Shown: one piece after another, positions 30,796 through 39,867 of the stretch
Layout of the letters: every line of letters begins with the position of its first letter
How positions within the stretch are numbered: the first letter of the stretch is position 1
Assembly (NCBI GenBank): GCA_019155205.2
Contig: JAHNZQ020000308.1
Span: forward strand, 3,269,777 to 3,333,776
Length of the DNA stretch: 64,000 bases
Direction: 5' to 3'
From: Gracilaria vermiculophylla
Lineage: Eukaryota; Rhodophyta; Florideophyceae; Gracilariales; Gracilariaceae
Notes under the pieces: generated by a model
Seen by the model: only the letters and a program-made list of their open reading frames with translations
Databases searched by the model: none
What the model was told of the DNA's origin: nothing
Program-made: the position numbers and the translations under genes

Positions 30796-31287
30796 CTAAA
30801 CCGCGGAGGCTGCGAGAAATGGGCTCATGGAACAGCTGGGCGCAAGGACTTTTGCGACTGAATCGCTTGCAGGTTCGTCTCGGTGGGCGTACTGATAGTC
30901 CTGAATGGATGAGTTTTGCAGGTGCAGAGGTGCAGCAGGACGAGGAAAGGCGCTGGTGCCCCACTTGGCATCAAGGATCGCGGTGCGAGTCCATTTGACC
31001 CGCGTTTTTTCCGAATCCGCAACAAGAATATTCTGGGAATTGGTGTAAGAAGTCATGCGTTGGGCTTCACCCAACTGGAAAACGACATAGATCTTTGTCC
31101 CGGCTATTCGGCAAGGGGCCGCCGATATGTCACCTAAAGTACAATGTGCGGTAGACGAGCTGTGCAACCTCACGTTGTACTGCATTATTAGCACGCGATA
31201 ATGCCAGATCTCCGCAGGTTTGGACGAAGGCAACACTTTTTGATGGAATGCGCACGTGCCAGACTCGCCAGAATTAGTGATTGGCAC
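30796..31287 (-). CDS. Possible exon with C2-like sequence
   Basis: Open minus-strand frame of about 160 codons without an ATG; it extends open to about 31324, where an ACGCAG could serve as acceptor. The sequence has C2-domain-like strands: EIWHYRVLIMQ, GTKIYVVFQLG and KTRVKWTRTAILDAKWG, the last resembling the KT...LNPxW block of C2 domains. The first exon and the 3' end are not resolved. It lies just downstream of the SPX gene on the same strand. It could be a membrane-binding protein or a false frame. Confidence 0.35.
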   Translation of the reverse strand: MPITNSGESGTCAFHQKVLPSSKPAEIWHYRVLIMQYNVRLHSSSTAHCTLGDISAAPCRIAGTKIYVVFQLGEAQRMTSYTNSQNILVADSEKTRVKWTRTAILDAKWGTSAFPRPAAPLHLQNSSIQDYQYAHRDEPASDSVAKVLAPSCSMSPFLAASAV

Positions 31288-31476
31288 CGACGAGGAGTGG
31301 CAAGCTGCGTTTTGGTGATTTGCAGGTCAAATGTCCCGGCGCACGTTGGGTAGACGGGGCACGGCAAACAGCAGGAGGATAAGGGCTAAAGTTTTCGTGA
31401 TATACATGTTTTGATGTGCAGATGACGCGCGGCGCTGCTCGGTGCAGGGAGTGCAAGAGTTTTTGCGCGCATTGAA

Positions 31477-32928
31477 TCAACTGAACACCTTCGTGATTGG
31501 CCAAGTTTCCCCCTCGTCAAGCACGCAGAAGGTGGAAGGCTCGAGAGGTCGCAATCGATACCTCGGCAGCCGTTCCACCGCCTTGGAGGGTACGGTCACG
31601 TAGAACACGGCGCTTTGGGTTTCAGGTGTCCACTGTACATGGGAGTCGTCGTGCGTAGTGACGGCCGGCCACGGACCGTTGGTGATGCCGTTTCGCGTCT
31701 CGCGAACAAGCAACGCACCGTGGGCGTCGAGCCCCTCGCGGGCGTCGGGCTGCTGCGGGGCGGCAACCGTCTCGAAGCAGCGCAGCCTCACGCGGCCGTG
31801 CAGATTGCGAGTGACGGTGGCTCCGCGCACGCCGAACAATTGCAGTTGGGTGCCGGGGCCAAACACAAAGAAGCCTATTGCAAAGTTAGCGTCAGTGGCG
31901 ATGCGATAGTCGCAGGCCGTGGGCACGCTGGAAATAAACGAGGCGTGAATTCCTAGCTCGCACGGGTGCACGGCGTCGAGCAGGCGGGCGAGCGCCGGGC
32001 TTGGCGGCGGCACACATGTCTGCGAGGTTTGCAGGGCTTCGTGGACGCGCGCGGCGTATGCGCGCGTTTCGTGGTAGAACCGCCAGAGAGTTGAACACGG
32101 GGAGATGCAGGCGTGCGGGCGGGGGTGGAGATCAGGCAATGGAGTTGAAAGGTGGACAGTTGACGGTGGCGATTGTTTAGGAGTGACTTGGCTCAGGGTG
32201 GCAGAGGGCGGGGTTGCGCGACTGGTGACCGCCCACGTAGGGGGCGACGCGGAAATGCGGCGAAACTTTTGTACGGAGTGTAGCTGCGCCAATTGCGCTT
32301 CGGTGGTGCGTATGAGGTGCGGAACGGTGTCGGAAAGGAAGAACGGGGTGACGAGCACGGTCTTGAGGTAGATGTTGCGCATGTTGAGGCCGGTCTTCTT
32401 GTCGTGTTTCTTGAGGATTTTCCGAAAGCCGGTGTAGTTGACGGTTGAGAAGTTCTCGAGCAGAACGAGCTGGCCGTGTAAGTTGGTAAGGCGCTGGCGT
32501 AGGTGGATGACCTGCTGGCGCGTGGGCGTGGCCGGGTGCAGCAGGTGTTTGAGCTTGGCGGTGAGTTGCTGGTGCTCGATGATGAAGTCCTCCTGCTTGT
32601 CGAGGAAGAACTCATTGACTTTCTCGACCTCGGCGCGGAAGCGGGTGAAGAAGGCGGAGTTGGCGAGCTGGGCGGCGTGGACAGCGACGCCGTTGTGGTG
32701 GGCGGTGTTCTGGGAGGAGATGGCGGGCGACGAGAGGGGGTTGCGAGGGGTGGAGCGCGTGGTTGTGTCGTTGCTTCGCGTCCCGTTGGAGTTGTCAGAG
32801 GACGGGGCGGAAGACGCGGGGAGGGAGGCGGACAGAATCTTTTTGAGGTCCTTGTAGCTCATGAACATGGGTTGCCATTCCTCGTCCGACTGATCAACGA
32901 CGGCGCGTATTCTCTTTCCAAACTTCAT
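31477..32928 (-). CDS. SPX domain fused to a cysteamine/plant cysteine dioxygenase-like cupin lacking iron ligands
   Basis: Predicted 483-aa protein. Residues 1-210 are an SPX domain, a sensor of inositol pyrophosphates that report phosphate status: MKFGKRI start, SYKDLKKIL helix, and the basic cluster FRKILKKHDKKTG (169-180) that binds the ligand. A Pro/Ser linker follows. Residues 312-460 follow the ADO/PCO thiol-dioxygenase fold step by step: LLDAVHPCELGI, ATDANFAIGFFVFGPG, a GRVRLRCFETV strand and DDSHVQWTP. In active enzymes the turn L-H-(D/N)-H-P-G-M-T-V supplies two iron-binding His; here it reads LFGVRGATV (364-372), and the third His position reads V or is shifted one residue. Iron chemistry is therefore unlikely, and a ligand-binding or protein-binding role is inferred. 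ATG 32928, single exon. I know no described protein with this pairing. Confidence 0.8.
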   Translation of the reverse strand: MKFGKRIRAVVDQSDEEWQPMFMSYKDLKKILSASLPASSAPSSDNSNGTRSNDTTTRSTPRNPLSSPAISSQNTAHHNGVAVHAAQLANSAFFTRFRAEVEKVNEFFLDKQEDFIIEHQQLTAKLKHLLHPATPTRQQVIHLRQRLTNLHGQLVLLENFSTVNYTGFRKILKKHDKKTGLNMRNIYLKTVLVTPFFLSDTVPHLIRTTEAQLAQLHSVQKFRRISASPPTWAVTSRATPPSATLSQVTPKQSPPSTVHLSTPLPDLHPRPHACISPCSTLWRFYHETRAYAARVHEALQTSQTCVPPPSPALARLLDAVHPCELGIHASFISSVPTACDYRIATDANFAIGFFVFGPGTQLQLFGVRGATVTRNLHGRVRLRCFETVAAPQQPDAREGLDAHGALLVRETRNGITNGPWPAVTTHDDSHVQWTPETQSAVFYVTVPSKAVERLPRYRLRPLEPSTFCVLDEGETWPITKVFS

Positions 32929-33382
32929 GGGTAGCGGGCAGGAGCGGGGAGCGGCCCGGCACGGCCGATGCGCAGCGGGAATGGGAATGGATTACGACGG
33001 GCTGCGGGGGAGCAGTTGCGGTAAGCACAGCGTATTTGTAAGCGGGAGCGCACCGCGACCGAGAGGGAACGTTGGGCGGGCGGCGTGCGGCGGACGGTGG
33101 GCTGCGGAAGGCAGGCGGCGGACGGCGGGCGGCGTGGGAGGAGTGCCGGAGAGACGACCGTGCAGCGCGCACTGACAGCGCATGCGCGACGAACAAAAAG
33201 ATGCAAAAAAAATATTTGATTCCGGCAGCGGCGTGCCAGGGGGAGCGCGAGCCGCCGATTGGCTGCGGCGCGATGCGCGCAGCCCACTTCGCATCTCGCC
33301 AGCACGCAGCGCGCGGCGCACGGCGCACGGCGCACGGCGCACGGCGCGAGCGGAACCGCGCACGCACTGGCGCCGGCTGCGC
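32929..33382. other. Intergenic, GC-rich, with GGCGCAC repeats
   Basis: Promoter region of the SPX gene. A heptamer repeat GGCGCAC (four to five copies) lies at about 33315-33347. Open frames here follow from the base composition. Confidence 0.5.
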
Positions 33383-34774
33383 TCACGCCACGAAGACGCC
33401 CAGCGGTGGCGACGGCGGATGCGCCGCACTGCCGTCGCCGTTGCCGTCGCCATCGCCGTTGCCGTTGCCGTCCCCGTCCCCGTCCCCGTCCCCGCCCCCG
33501 GCGGCGGCGGGGACGGGGCGCACGACGGAGACGCCGCGCGCGGTGTGCACGACGACGCGGCGCGCGGCCGCGCCCACGTGCCACGCGCGGCCGTGCGCGT
33601 CCCATACGAGGCGGCCGTCCAGCCAAGGGCCGGCGCGGCACGGCCCCAAAGCCACGAAGCCGTTGACGACGCTGAGCGCGAAGCTCTTGGCGCCGGCGGC
33701 CATGAAGTCGGCCAGGCGGCGCTCGTGCATGCACAGCGCGGCGAGCTCCTCAACGCGCAGGCCGGCCCACGCAGCGACGCGGCGGCCGTCGACGGCGGCG
33801 GCGGCGCCGCCGCGCGCGCGTACGCGCGCGGTCAGCGCGGCGTACAGCCAGCGCAGCAGCAGCTCGACGTTGCGGCGGTTGTACAGCGCGCACGGCATGG
33901 CCACAACGGCGCCGGCGCGCACGGCGTCGGCTAGCGCATCGCGCGGTAGGTTGTGGCGGAAGCCCTCCGACACGAAGGCGTAGTCGGCGCAACCCTGATG
34001 GCGGCGGCGGCAGTCGCAGCGCGAGTGGTTGGGGCACAGGTGGCGGCGGCAGCGGCCGTTGAGGCGGAACCACACGTCGCCGGCGCGGCGCGCGGCCGCG
34101 GCGCAGCGCGCGCATAGGTGCGTGTGCAGGCTGCAGTCGCGCAGCACGCTGGGGCGGTGCGGGTGAATGCTGAGGATGCGCGCGCCGGGTGCGCGCGTGT
34201 CGATGCGCTTCTGCAGGCCGGCAGCGGCGGCGCCAACGGCGAAGAAGCGCAGAATGATGGCGCAACTGGTGCGGCGAATGTCGTGCGCGGTGCCGCACAC
34301 GAGGCAAAGGCGCGCGCTGTGGTGGGCGGCGGCGTGCAGCGCGCGCTGCGGACGCTCAGCGCCGACGAGGTACACGCGATGCGCCTCGAGCAGGAGCGGC
34401 GGCGCGTCGCGTTGCAGATGCACGAAGGTGACGGCGGCGCCGCCGCCGCCGTCGCACGCGCTGCAGCAGCTGTACTCGACGCCGGTGGTGAGCCGGCGGC
34501 GGCAGGAGTAGTAGGGAAAGTAGGAGTCTGCGCAGATGATGGCGGGGGGCGTGGCGCGCGCGGTTGCGCGGCGTGGCGCCAGCCGGTTGGCGCAGCTGTA
34601 GCGGCCGGTGAGCGCGATGCGTGCGGTGAGCAGGGCGCGCGTGAGCAAGGCGGCGGCGGCGGCGGGCGACAGAGGCGCGCGCTCCAGCGCGGCGATAAGC
34701 GCGGACAGCGAGGCGGACGGGGCGCGCAGCGCGGCGGTGCGCATGAGGGGGGGCGCGTCGGCGCCGACGCTCAT
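33383..34774 (-). CDS. Cys/His-rich protein of unknown function
   Basis: Predicted 463-aa Ala/Arg-rich protein. Several Cys/His clusters resemble zinc-binding knots: CCSACDGG, CLVCG followed by C, CSLHTHLCARC and CRRHLCPNHSRCDCRRRHQGC. The C-terminal third has a cleaner globular look (AMPCALYNRRNVELLLRWLYAAL, VNGFVALGPCRAGPWLDGRLVWDAHG). The tail is a Gly/Asp/Asn repeat encoded by a GCCGTC-type microsatellite at about 33427-33490. I do not recognise the family. The longer frame begins with TTG at 34876 and encodes poly-Ala, so ATG 34774 is preferred. The very high GC content makes long frames common by chance, but the Cys/His spacing argues for a real gene. Confidence 0.6.
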   Translation of the reverse strand: MSVGADAPPLMRTAALRAPSASLSALIAALERAPLSPAAAAALLTRALLTARIALTGRYSCANRLAPRRATARATPPAIICADSYFPYYSCRRRLTTGVEYSCCSACDGGGGAAVTFVHLQRDAPPLLLEAHRVYLVGAERPQRALHAAAHHSARLCLVCGTAHDIRRTSCAIILRFFAVGAAAAGLQKRIDTRAPGARILSIHPHRPSVLRDCSLHTHLCARCAAAARRAGDVWFRLNGRCRRHLCPNHSRCDCRRRHQGCADYAFVSEGFRHNLPRDALADAVRAGAVVAMPCALYNRRNVELLLRWLYAALTARVRARGGAAAAVDGRRVAAWAGLRVEELAALCMHERRLADFMAAGAKSFALSVVNGFVALGPCRAGPWLDGRLVWDAHGRAWHVGAAARRVVVHTARGVSVVRPVPAAAGGGDGDGDGDGNGNGDGDGNGDGSAAHPPSPPLGVFVA

Positions 34775-35756
34775 GATGGGCGCGCGGCGGAGCGCGGCGG
34801 CGGCGACGGCGGCGGCGACGGCGGCGGCAGCGGCCGCCGCCGCCGCTGCCGCGCCGTTGGGCGGCGGTGAACACAAAAGGCGGCGGTGGGCGAAGCGGCC
34901 GCTGCGCGCGGCCGCTGCCGCCGCCGCGCGCCATGCAACACACGAGCTACGCCGCGTCGAGCGCGCGCTGGTGGCGGCGGCGCGGCGGAGGCGGCGTCAG
35001 CTGCGGTGTCTCCCGCCGCTGAAGAGCGCGCCGTGGTGGGGCTGCACAACCATGCCACGCGTACTGCATGGCGGCTGGTCAACGTGTATCGGCGTTTCGT
35101 TTCACAGGCGACACGTCGTACAGCACTCCCGTCAGCCACGTGTTGCCAGCTGTTTTGCGTGCATGGCTGTTGCGTTTCACAGCCACGTGTTGCAGCGCAA
35201 CTTCGCGTCCGCCGGCCGGACGGGTGCGCAATGCTCCGTTTCTTTTGCCACGTGGAACAGTTCCACAGATTTAGCGCGCGCGGAGCTATTACAGTTATGC
35301 CACGTGTACACGTGCAGCGGCGGACTGGCAGTGACTGCGCGACCGTCACGCCGCGTGCGTTAGCGTGACGGCGCCAAATTCAACCGTTTGTAGCTGCGGA
35401 GCAGTGGGAGCGTAGCGCGCACTGTGGCGTTGCGCGCTCACGTGTCAAAAGTGCGAGCCTCCCCCCCTCCCTCCCCCGCTCGCACTCGCCGCGCCGCTGC
35501 TGACCGCACTGCTGCCGCCGCCGCGCCCATCCGTCCGCCGGCTCCCCCGCAACCCCCCGCCCCTCGCACGTTGCGCCGCCCTGCTCGCGCCCACCGCCGC
35601 GCCTGACGCGCGCCGCACCGCCATCCACCCGCCCCGTGCCGCCCGTTTGCTCTGCGCGTCGTGCCCGCCGTCGTCCGTCCCCATATCACCCTCGTCGTCC
35701 GTTGCTCGCACTCTTCTGTCCTCAGGAGCCTGCCCCCCCTCCTTCCCCGACGCGGA
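34775..35756. promoter_or_regulatory. Divergent promoter with six CACGTG sites
   Basis: CACGTG palindromes lie at 35137, 35184, 35249, 35301, 35309 and 35439, six in 308 bp. The first four are preceded by GC (GCCACGTG), and the first two share a 14-bp block CAGCCACGTGTTGC. A 9-bp inverted repeat CCGTCACGC/GCGTGACGG lies at 35344-35372. CACGTG is the core site for bHLH factors and for plant G-box bZIP factors. The region lies between the Cys-rich gene (minus) and the WDR44-like gene (plus). Confidence 0.7.
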
Positions 35757-36932
35757 ATGTCAGCACGAGTCGCCGTGCCGTCCAGAAGAAGAGCGTCACC
35801 GTCAGTGCTCACCACCCCCACCCACCTCCAACGCTTCCGGCCCACCGACCACAAGCCCGTCGCACTGTGCTGGTCCCCACTGGGAACCTTTCTCGCCGTA
35901 GCCGTTCAACAAGGCCCCATCCTCCTGTTCTACGTCTTGCCGCACAAGCAATGCGCCCTGCGAACCACCCCGATACGCACCTACACGGGGCACACCGCCG
36001 ATGTGTTGCACATGTCCTTCTCCTCCAAGTCAAACTTCCTCCTGTCGGCCAGCATGGACCGCTGTGTCAGACTGTGGCACACAGACACCGCCCTGTGCCT
36101 CCGCCGCTTTGTCCACCCGGACATGGTCACCACCGTGTCCTTTCACCCGCTCAATGACAACTACGTCATCAGCGGCGGCTGCGACGGCGTCGCCAGGATT
36201 TGGAGGCCAGCCGACCACGCCTGCGTCTCGCAGACCGACCTGGGCTCCGTTATAACCGTCACCCAGTTCTGCCCGGATGGCAACCAGGCCTTTGTCGCCT
36301 GCTACAACGGAACCGTCTCGCTCCTCAACGTCGGGGATGCCACCCCCGCCCTGCGCGGCGCCTGCGCCGGCGCAGACGACCTTCAACGCAGTTTTGAGCA
36401 CTTGCCGCACGCCAATGCGCGCAGCGACGACGCGCTGTGCGCCGCGCCGGTGCTTCGCGTGCAGCGCACGCTGAATCTCAAGACGGGCCGGAGAAAACGA
36501 CGCCCCAGCTGCAAGGTCATCGCGCTGCACACCAACAGCGAGAGCGGCAACATCATGGCGCTGTGCGCCGACGGCCGCGTTCACGTCGTGGACAAGCAAG
36601 GCACAACGGTCTCCAGGCACCGCACGACCGTCAACAAGGAGGGCGTGGATATCGGAGGGTCCGTGTCGTGCGACGCCCGCTGGATGGTTGCAGACGCTCT
36701 GCATGACGTGGTGCGAGTGGTGGACGTGCGCGCCGCGCAGAAGGGCCGCGGCCTCAAGGTGGAGCGCCTCAACTGCATGACGGCGGCGCAGGTCAGTTGC
36801 GCCGCCTTTGCCACGCACGGCGCCATGACCCGCGGCGGCTTTGAGCGCAGCGACGACGCCGTCATCATGGCCGTGGGCGACGAGCACGGCTTCCTCACCA
36901 TCGTGCGCAGCGACTACTGCCCTGCCCCGTGA
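35757..36932 (+). CDS. WD40 repeat protein, WDR44-like
   Basis: Predicted 391-aa beta-propeller. Recognisable blades: KPVALCWSPLGTFLAV, the signature YTGHTADVLHMSFSSKSNFLLSASMDRCVRLWHTDTALCL, FVHPDMVTTVSFHPLNDNYVISGGCDGVARIWRP and TVTQFCPDGNQAFVACYNG, then a basic RRKRRPSCKVIAL segment. Order and wording match the propeller of WDR44, an animal Rab11 effector, and its plant relatives. The long N-terminal region of animal WDR44 that contacts Rab11 and FFAT partners is missing, so this is the propeller alone. A role in vesicle traffic is inferred. GTG 35661 opens the longer frame; ATG 35757 fits the start of the folded part. Confidence 0.85.
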   Translation: MSARVAVPSRRRASPSVLTTPTHLQRFRPTDHKPVALCWSPLGTFLAVAVQQGPILLFYVLPHKQCALRTTPIRTYTGHTADVLHMSFSSKSNFLLSASMDRCVRLWHTDTALCLRRFVHPDMVTTVSFHPLNDNYVISGGCDGVARIWRPADHACVSQTDLGSVITVTQFCPDGNQAFVACYNGTVSLLNVGDATPALRGACAGADDLQRSFEHLPHANARSDDALCAAPVLRVQRTLNLKTGRRKRRPSCKVIALHTNSESGNIMALCADGRVHVVDKQGTTVSRHRTTVNKEGVDIGGSVSCDARWMVADALHDVVRVVDVRAAQKGRGLKVERLNCMTAAQVSCAAFATHGAMTRGGFERSDDAVIMAVGDEHGFLTIVRSDYCPAP

Positions 36933-37264
36933 CCGACTCCGCCGTGTAGAGATATGTATGATCCCCCTGACCGTCCCCCCGCGACCCGCCCGTCCCCACC
37001 GAGCTGCGATGGAGCGGCCGCAGGCGTTCCTTTTCTTTATTTTTCCCCCCTCCCCCTGCTTTTTTTATTTTGACACAAAAAAAACGTGCACAGTGCGCTG
37101 TGGAATCATTCGCGCGAAATCTCGCCCGTGTCCCCACGCGATCTTCACATTGCCCAGCTCCTCTTCCCTCAAATACGCTCTATCGCACCGCCGACGACCG
37201 CGCCCGCCCCGCGCCATCCCCACTCGCACTTCCGTCCGCGTCGCTGTCCTCTGCAGCGCACTGA
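36933..37264. other. Short intergenic stretch
   Basis: Holds the 3' end of the WDR44-like gene and the promoter of the carrier gene. T-rich and C-rich runs are present; nothing else seen. Confidence 0.4.
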
Positions 37265-38356
37265 ATGACTCTCGCCCGATTTCACCGTCATGCCATCAGT
37301 CCCCGCCGCCCTATGACTCTGGTATCCTCCTCCAAGCCGCCCAAGTCCGCCCCGCCCTCCGCAGCCCACGACCCCCCGTCCTCACCGCCCGTCTCCCGCC
37401 TCGATGCACGAACCCATCTGTCCCAATTTGGCGCTGGCGCATTGGCCGGCTTCATCAACACGCTCGTACTCTCCCCGCTAGACGTCGTCAAGACGCGTCT
37501 GCAGGTGCAGGGCTCTGCGTCGTTTGCGGCCCAAAAGTACCACGGCCTATTCCACGCCCTCAGCCGCATGCTCAAGGAGGAAGGCCTGTCGTCATACTAC
37601 CGCGGCCTGTCGGCCAGTCTGTGGGCGTTTGTGCCCAATTGGGCCATATACTGGTACGCGTACGAGTCGTTCAAGCGCGCGTACACGCCGCCGGGAAAGA
37701 CTTCCACGCCCATGGTGCACGTGTTCAGCGCGCTGAGCGCCGGCGGTATCACCGCCGTTACCACTGCGCCGTTTTGGACGCTCAAATCCCGCCTGCAGGT
37801 CGACTTCCACTCTGCGTCGGGCGCAAGGAAGTACCGATCCGTCACTCATGGTTTTCGCAAGATCATCAGAGAGGAGGGCGTCGCAGCGTTGTACAAGGGC
37901 CTCACCCCCACGTTGTTGGGACTCGGCCATGTCGCCATCCAGTTCCCGTTGTATGAGCATCTCAAGTCTACTCTGTCGCAGGGAAATGAAGATGATGTAC
38001 AAGCTTCTCACGTGTTGATCGCTTCATCCGTCTCCAAAATCGTTGCATCGGCCGTGTTCTATCCGCACGAAGTTCTGAGGACCAGAATACAGGTGGACAC
38101 CTCTGCCGCGACTCGAATTGTAGAACCTAAAAAAATGACCAATCTCATCAAAGAAATTGTAAGGAGAGATGGAGCGATAGGATTTTACCGAGGCTTTGTT
38201 GTCAACCTCATGAGAACGGTTCCCGCTTGCATGTTGACCTTTACGTCGTATGAGTTGGTCAAAAGATACGCTGAGCAACACAACGATAGAAGAAGACGAC
38301 TTCACCAAATGGACCCAGCGCTGGATGATGCTGTTTCGAAGCGAATGGACCGGTAA
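37265..38356 (+). CDS. Mitochondrial carrier (SLC25), NAD/pyrimidine nucleotide/folate group
   Basis: Predicted 363-aa inner-membrane transporter with three repeats of two helices. Signature sequences: PLDVVKTRLQVQ (repeat 1), PFWTLKSRLQVD (repeat 2) and PHEVLRTRIQVD (repeat 3), each followed by a Y-x-G-L/F-type block such as YYRGLSAS, LYKGLTPT and FYRGFVVN. In repeat 2 the acidic residue of P-x-(D/E) is replaced by Trp (P-x-W), the known mark of the group that carries NAD, FAD, folate and pyrimidine nucleotides; PHE in repeat 3 favours the NAD/pyrimidine nucleotide branch. The exact substrate is open. The first 60 residues are a Pro/Ser-rich extension. ATG 37265; 37313 is an alternative. Confidence 0.92.
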   Translation: MTLARFHRHAISPRRPMTLVSSSKPPKSAPPSAAHDPPSSPPVSRLDARTHLSQFGAGALAGFINTLVLSPLDVVKTRLQVQGSASFAAQKYHGLFHALSRMLKEEGLSSYYRGLSASLWAFVPNWAIYWYAYESFKRAYTPPGKTSTPMVHVFSALSAGGITAVTTAPFWTLKSRLQVDFHSASGARKYRSVTHGFRKIIREEGVAALYKGLTPTLLGLGHVAIQFPLYEHLKSTLSQGNEDDVQASHVLIASSVSKIVASAVFYPHEVLRTRIQVDTSAATRIVEPKKMTNLIKEIVRRDGAIGFYRGFVVNLMRTVPACMLTFTSYELVKRYAEQHNDRRRRLHQMDPALDDAVSKRMDR

Positions 38357-38586
38357 CTGTGATAAAGTCGTCATGGATAAATCAACTGACTAGTACCGCC
38401 ATGACAAATGTTAACTCTAATCTTTGGCTCTTCTAGACGCCGGCGGTGCCGCGATATGCGAAATGGTAACCTCATACTTGAAACGCGTTGTTCAGCTTTT
38501 ACTCAACTCGTCCGGTGCGTCAATTAGGGCACACGGCCGTGCGAAAACGCAAAGCGAACGTGATGTATCAATGAACCAAATACCCA

Positions 38587-39117
38587 TTATCGTCCACGAG
38601 AAAGAGCGCGGTCAATCTCGGAGAATTGTTGTGAAAGCCTCTTCTTTCTCTTCTCCGGAACCGGATAGCTACTACCGTATGAAGAGTAATGTCCGCTCAA
38701 AGTATTGATGGCGGTGTAGAGTGTGGAGAAACTTGTGCTACCCGCCACCTTGTCATTTCTTCGATACAAAGCCACAAAATCATTCATTTCCTCACGCGTC
38801 TTGCCCACTTTCTCAGCCATTCCTGGCGCGCCGCGACCGAGCTCGCAGGCTGCGCGCATGTCGCTCAGGACTTGTGCGGCGTCCACCTTGTAGTCGCCGG
38901 TCATTGACGTATTGCGACCAAATGCGCGAGAAGTGTGCGGAAAGGCTAGTGCGGTGCTTGCCAGTAGCGTCGAGGCCACAAAGGCGCGACGGGAAAGGGG
39001 CGCTCTGGACGACATGAATACCGGCGGCTTGGATGTCACGCGCGTAGAGGCGAGTGGCTGCAGAGGTGCCGCGAGAAAGGTTGAGAATGCGAAAGCTGGA
39101 TTCGGGGTCGGTGACAT
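38587..39117 (-). CDS. psb27: Photosystem II assembly factor Psb27
   Basis: Predicted 176-aa precursor. The mature domain (about residues 75-176) is a four-helix bundle that binds CP43 lumenal loops during photosystem II assembly and repair: YKVDAAQVLSDMRAACELGRGAP, EEMNDFVALYRRNDKVAGSTSFSTLYTA, NTLSGHYSSYG and PVPEKRKKRLSQQF are all family blocks. Targeting is bipartite: a Ser/Thr/Ala plastid leader, then a twin-arginine signal (SRRAFVASTLLASTALA) ending in an A-x-A-type site, so the protein reaches the thylakoid lumen by the Tat route (inferred). It is convergent with the carrier gene, 230 bp apart. The longer frame begins with GTG at 39186; ATG 39117 gives the leader. This gene is the best proof of a photosynthetic host. 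Confidence 0.95.
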   Translation of the reverse strand: MSPTPNPAFAFSTFLAAPLQPLASTRVTSKPPVFMSSRAPLSRRAFVASTLLASTALAFPHTSRAFGRNTSMTGDYKVDAAQVLSDMRAACELGRGAPGMAEKVGKTREEMNDFVALYRRNDKVAGSTSFSTLYTAINTLSGHYSSYGSSYPVPEKRKKRLSQQFSEIDRALSRGR

Positions 39118-39393
39118 GTTGACTGACTGGCGATGCGCTATTGACGACGATGCGAATGGGATATGCCCGGGAAGATTGGACTTCACATAAAGCGTGAGGA
39201 GCGGAGGCGATTACAACAACTGAGCGGAATATCGACCTAAAGCAGGGAGGTCTGCAACGCGCCGTAAATCTTCGGTAGGTGGTGCGCAGGCGCAGATTTG
39301 ATCTTTGAATGGGCTGCGGGTTCCGTCAGATCGGATGGCTGGGAGTGAGTGTGGCTGAGCTGCGAGATTGGCCATTCCCGATGGCCTTGTGAT

Positions 39394-39828
39394 TCAAAAC
39401 ATCAGTGTGCCATACCCTTGGCCGTTGTGCGCGAATTTTTTGTTTGAATACGTGCGGCAACACGATCCGAGGGGGCGCATGTGGTGGCCCAGATCTGATG
39501 CATAGAAAACATTAGGAAGTTGACAGGGGTGGATGTGGGTTCCAACTGGACACTTTATGTTATGTATTAATCCTCGAGGCATGGGAGCGTCAGAATTGTG
39601 CGAATCTTGCGCTGCTGCGAGCCGAGACGTATCGACCATGAAAACTTCAATTGTTGGAAGCCAGACACGACGCTGCTCCACAACACCTTCACTCGCCTTC
39701 ACATCTCTGTCGTTCTTAACATCATCACAATTTAGCGTCCAGTTCTTGGTTATCATAAATTCGAACTCCAGCGTAAAATCATGTTGGACATAAAGCAGTT
39801 TGTTCGGGAAGATAGCAAAATCCCTCAT
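39394..39828 (-). CDS. Candidate small gene or fragment, ligand-gated channel-like?
   Basis: Open frame of 144 codons with ATG 39828, in the same frame as the GalNAc-transferase, whose TGA (39868-39870) lies just 39 nt upstream. The text reads like a beta-rich extracellular domain: LYVQHDFTLEFEFMITKNWTL then RVWLPTIEVFMVD resembles the strand, W-x-D and W-x-P loop order of pentameric ligand-gated channel ligand domains. No membrane helices follow in this frame. It could be an exon of a separate gene, a pseudogene piece, or chance; the family suggestion is weak. Confidence 0.35.
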   Translation of the reverse strand: MRDFAIFPNKLLYVQHDFTLEFEFMITKNWTLNCDDVKNDRDVKASEGVVEQRRVWLPTIEVFMVDTSRLAAAQDSHNSDAPMPRGLIHNIKCPVGTHIHPCQLPNVFYASDLGHHMRPLGSCCRTYSNKKFAHNGQGYGTLMF

Positions 39829-39867
39829 AAAGACCGAGTAAACGTCATTTTTCGAACAATTTCTGGA

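Noticed and set aside
33072..33983. Long plus-strand ORFs opposite the Cys-rich gene
   Set aside because: GC-rich DNA has few stops; these frames are Arg/Ala/Pro low-complexity shadows.
34608..35368. Plus-strand Ala/Arg-rich ORFs before the WDR44-like gene
   Set aside because: They are composition-driven and overlap the CACGTG promoter region; no domain.
36030..36887. 285-codon minus-strand ORF over the WDR44-like gene
   Set aside because: It is the mirror of a GC-rich coding frame; WD40 blades are clear on the plus strand.
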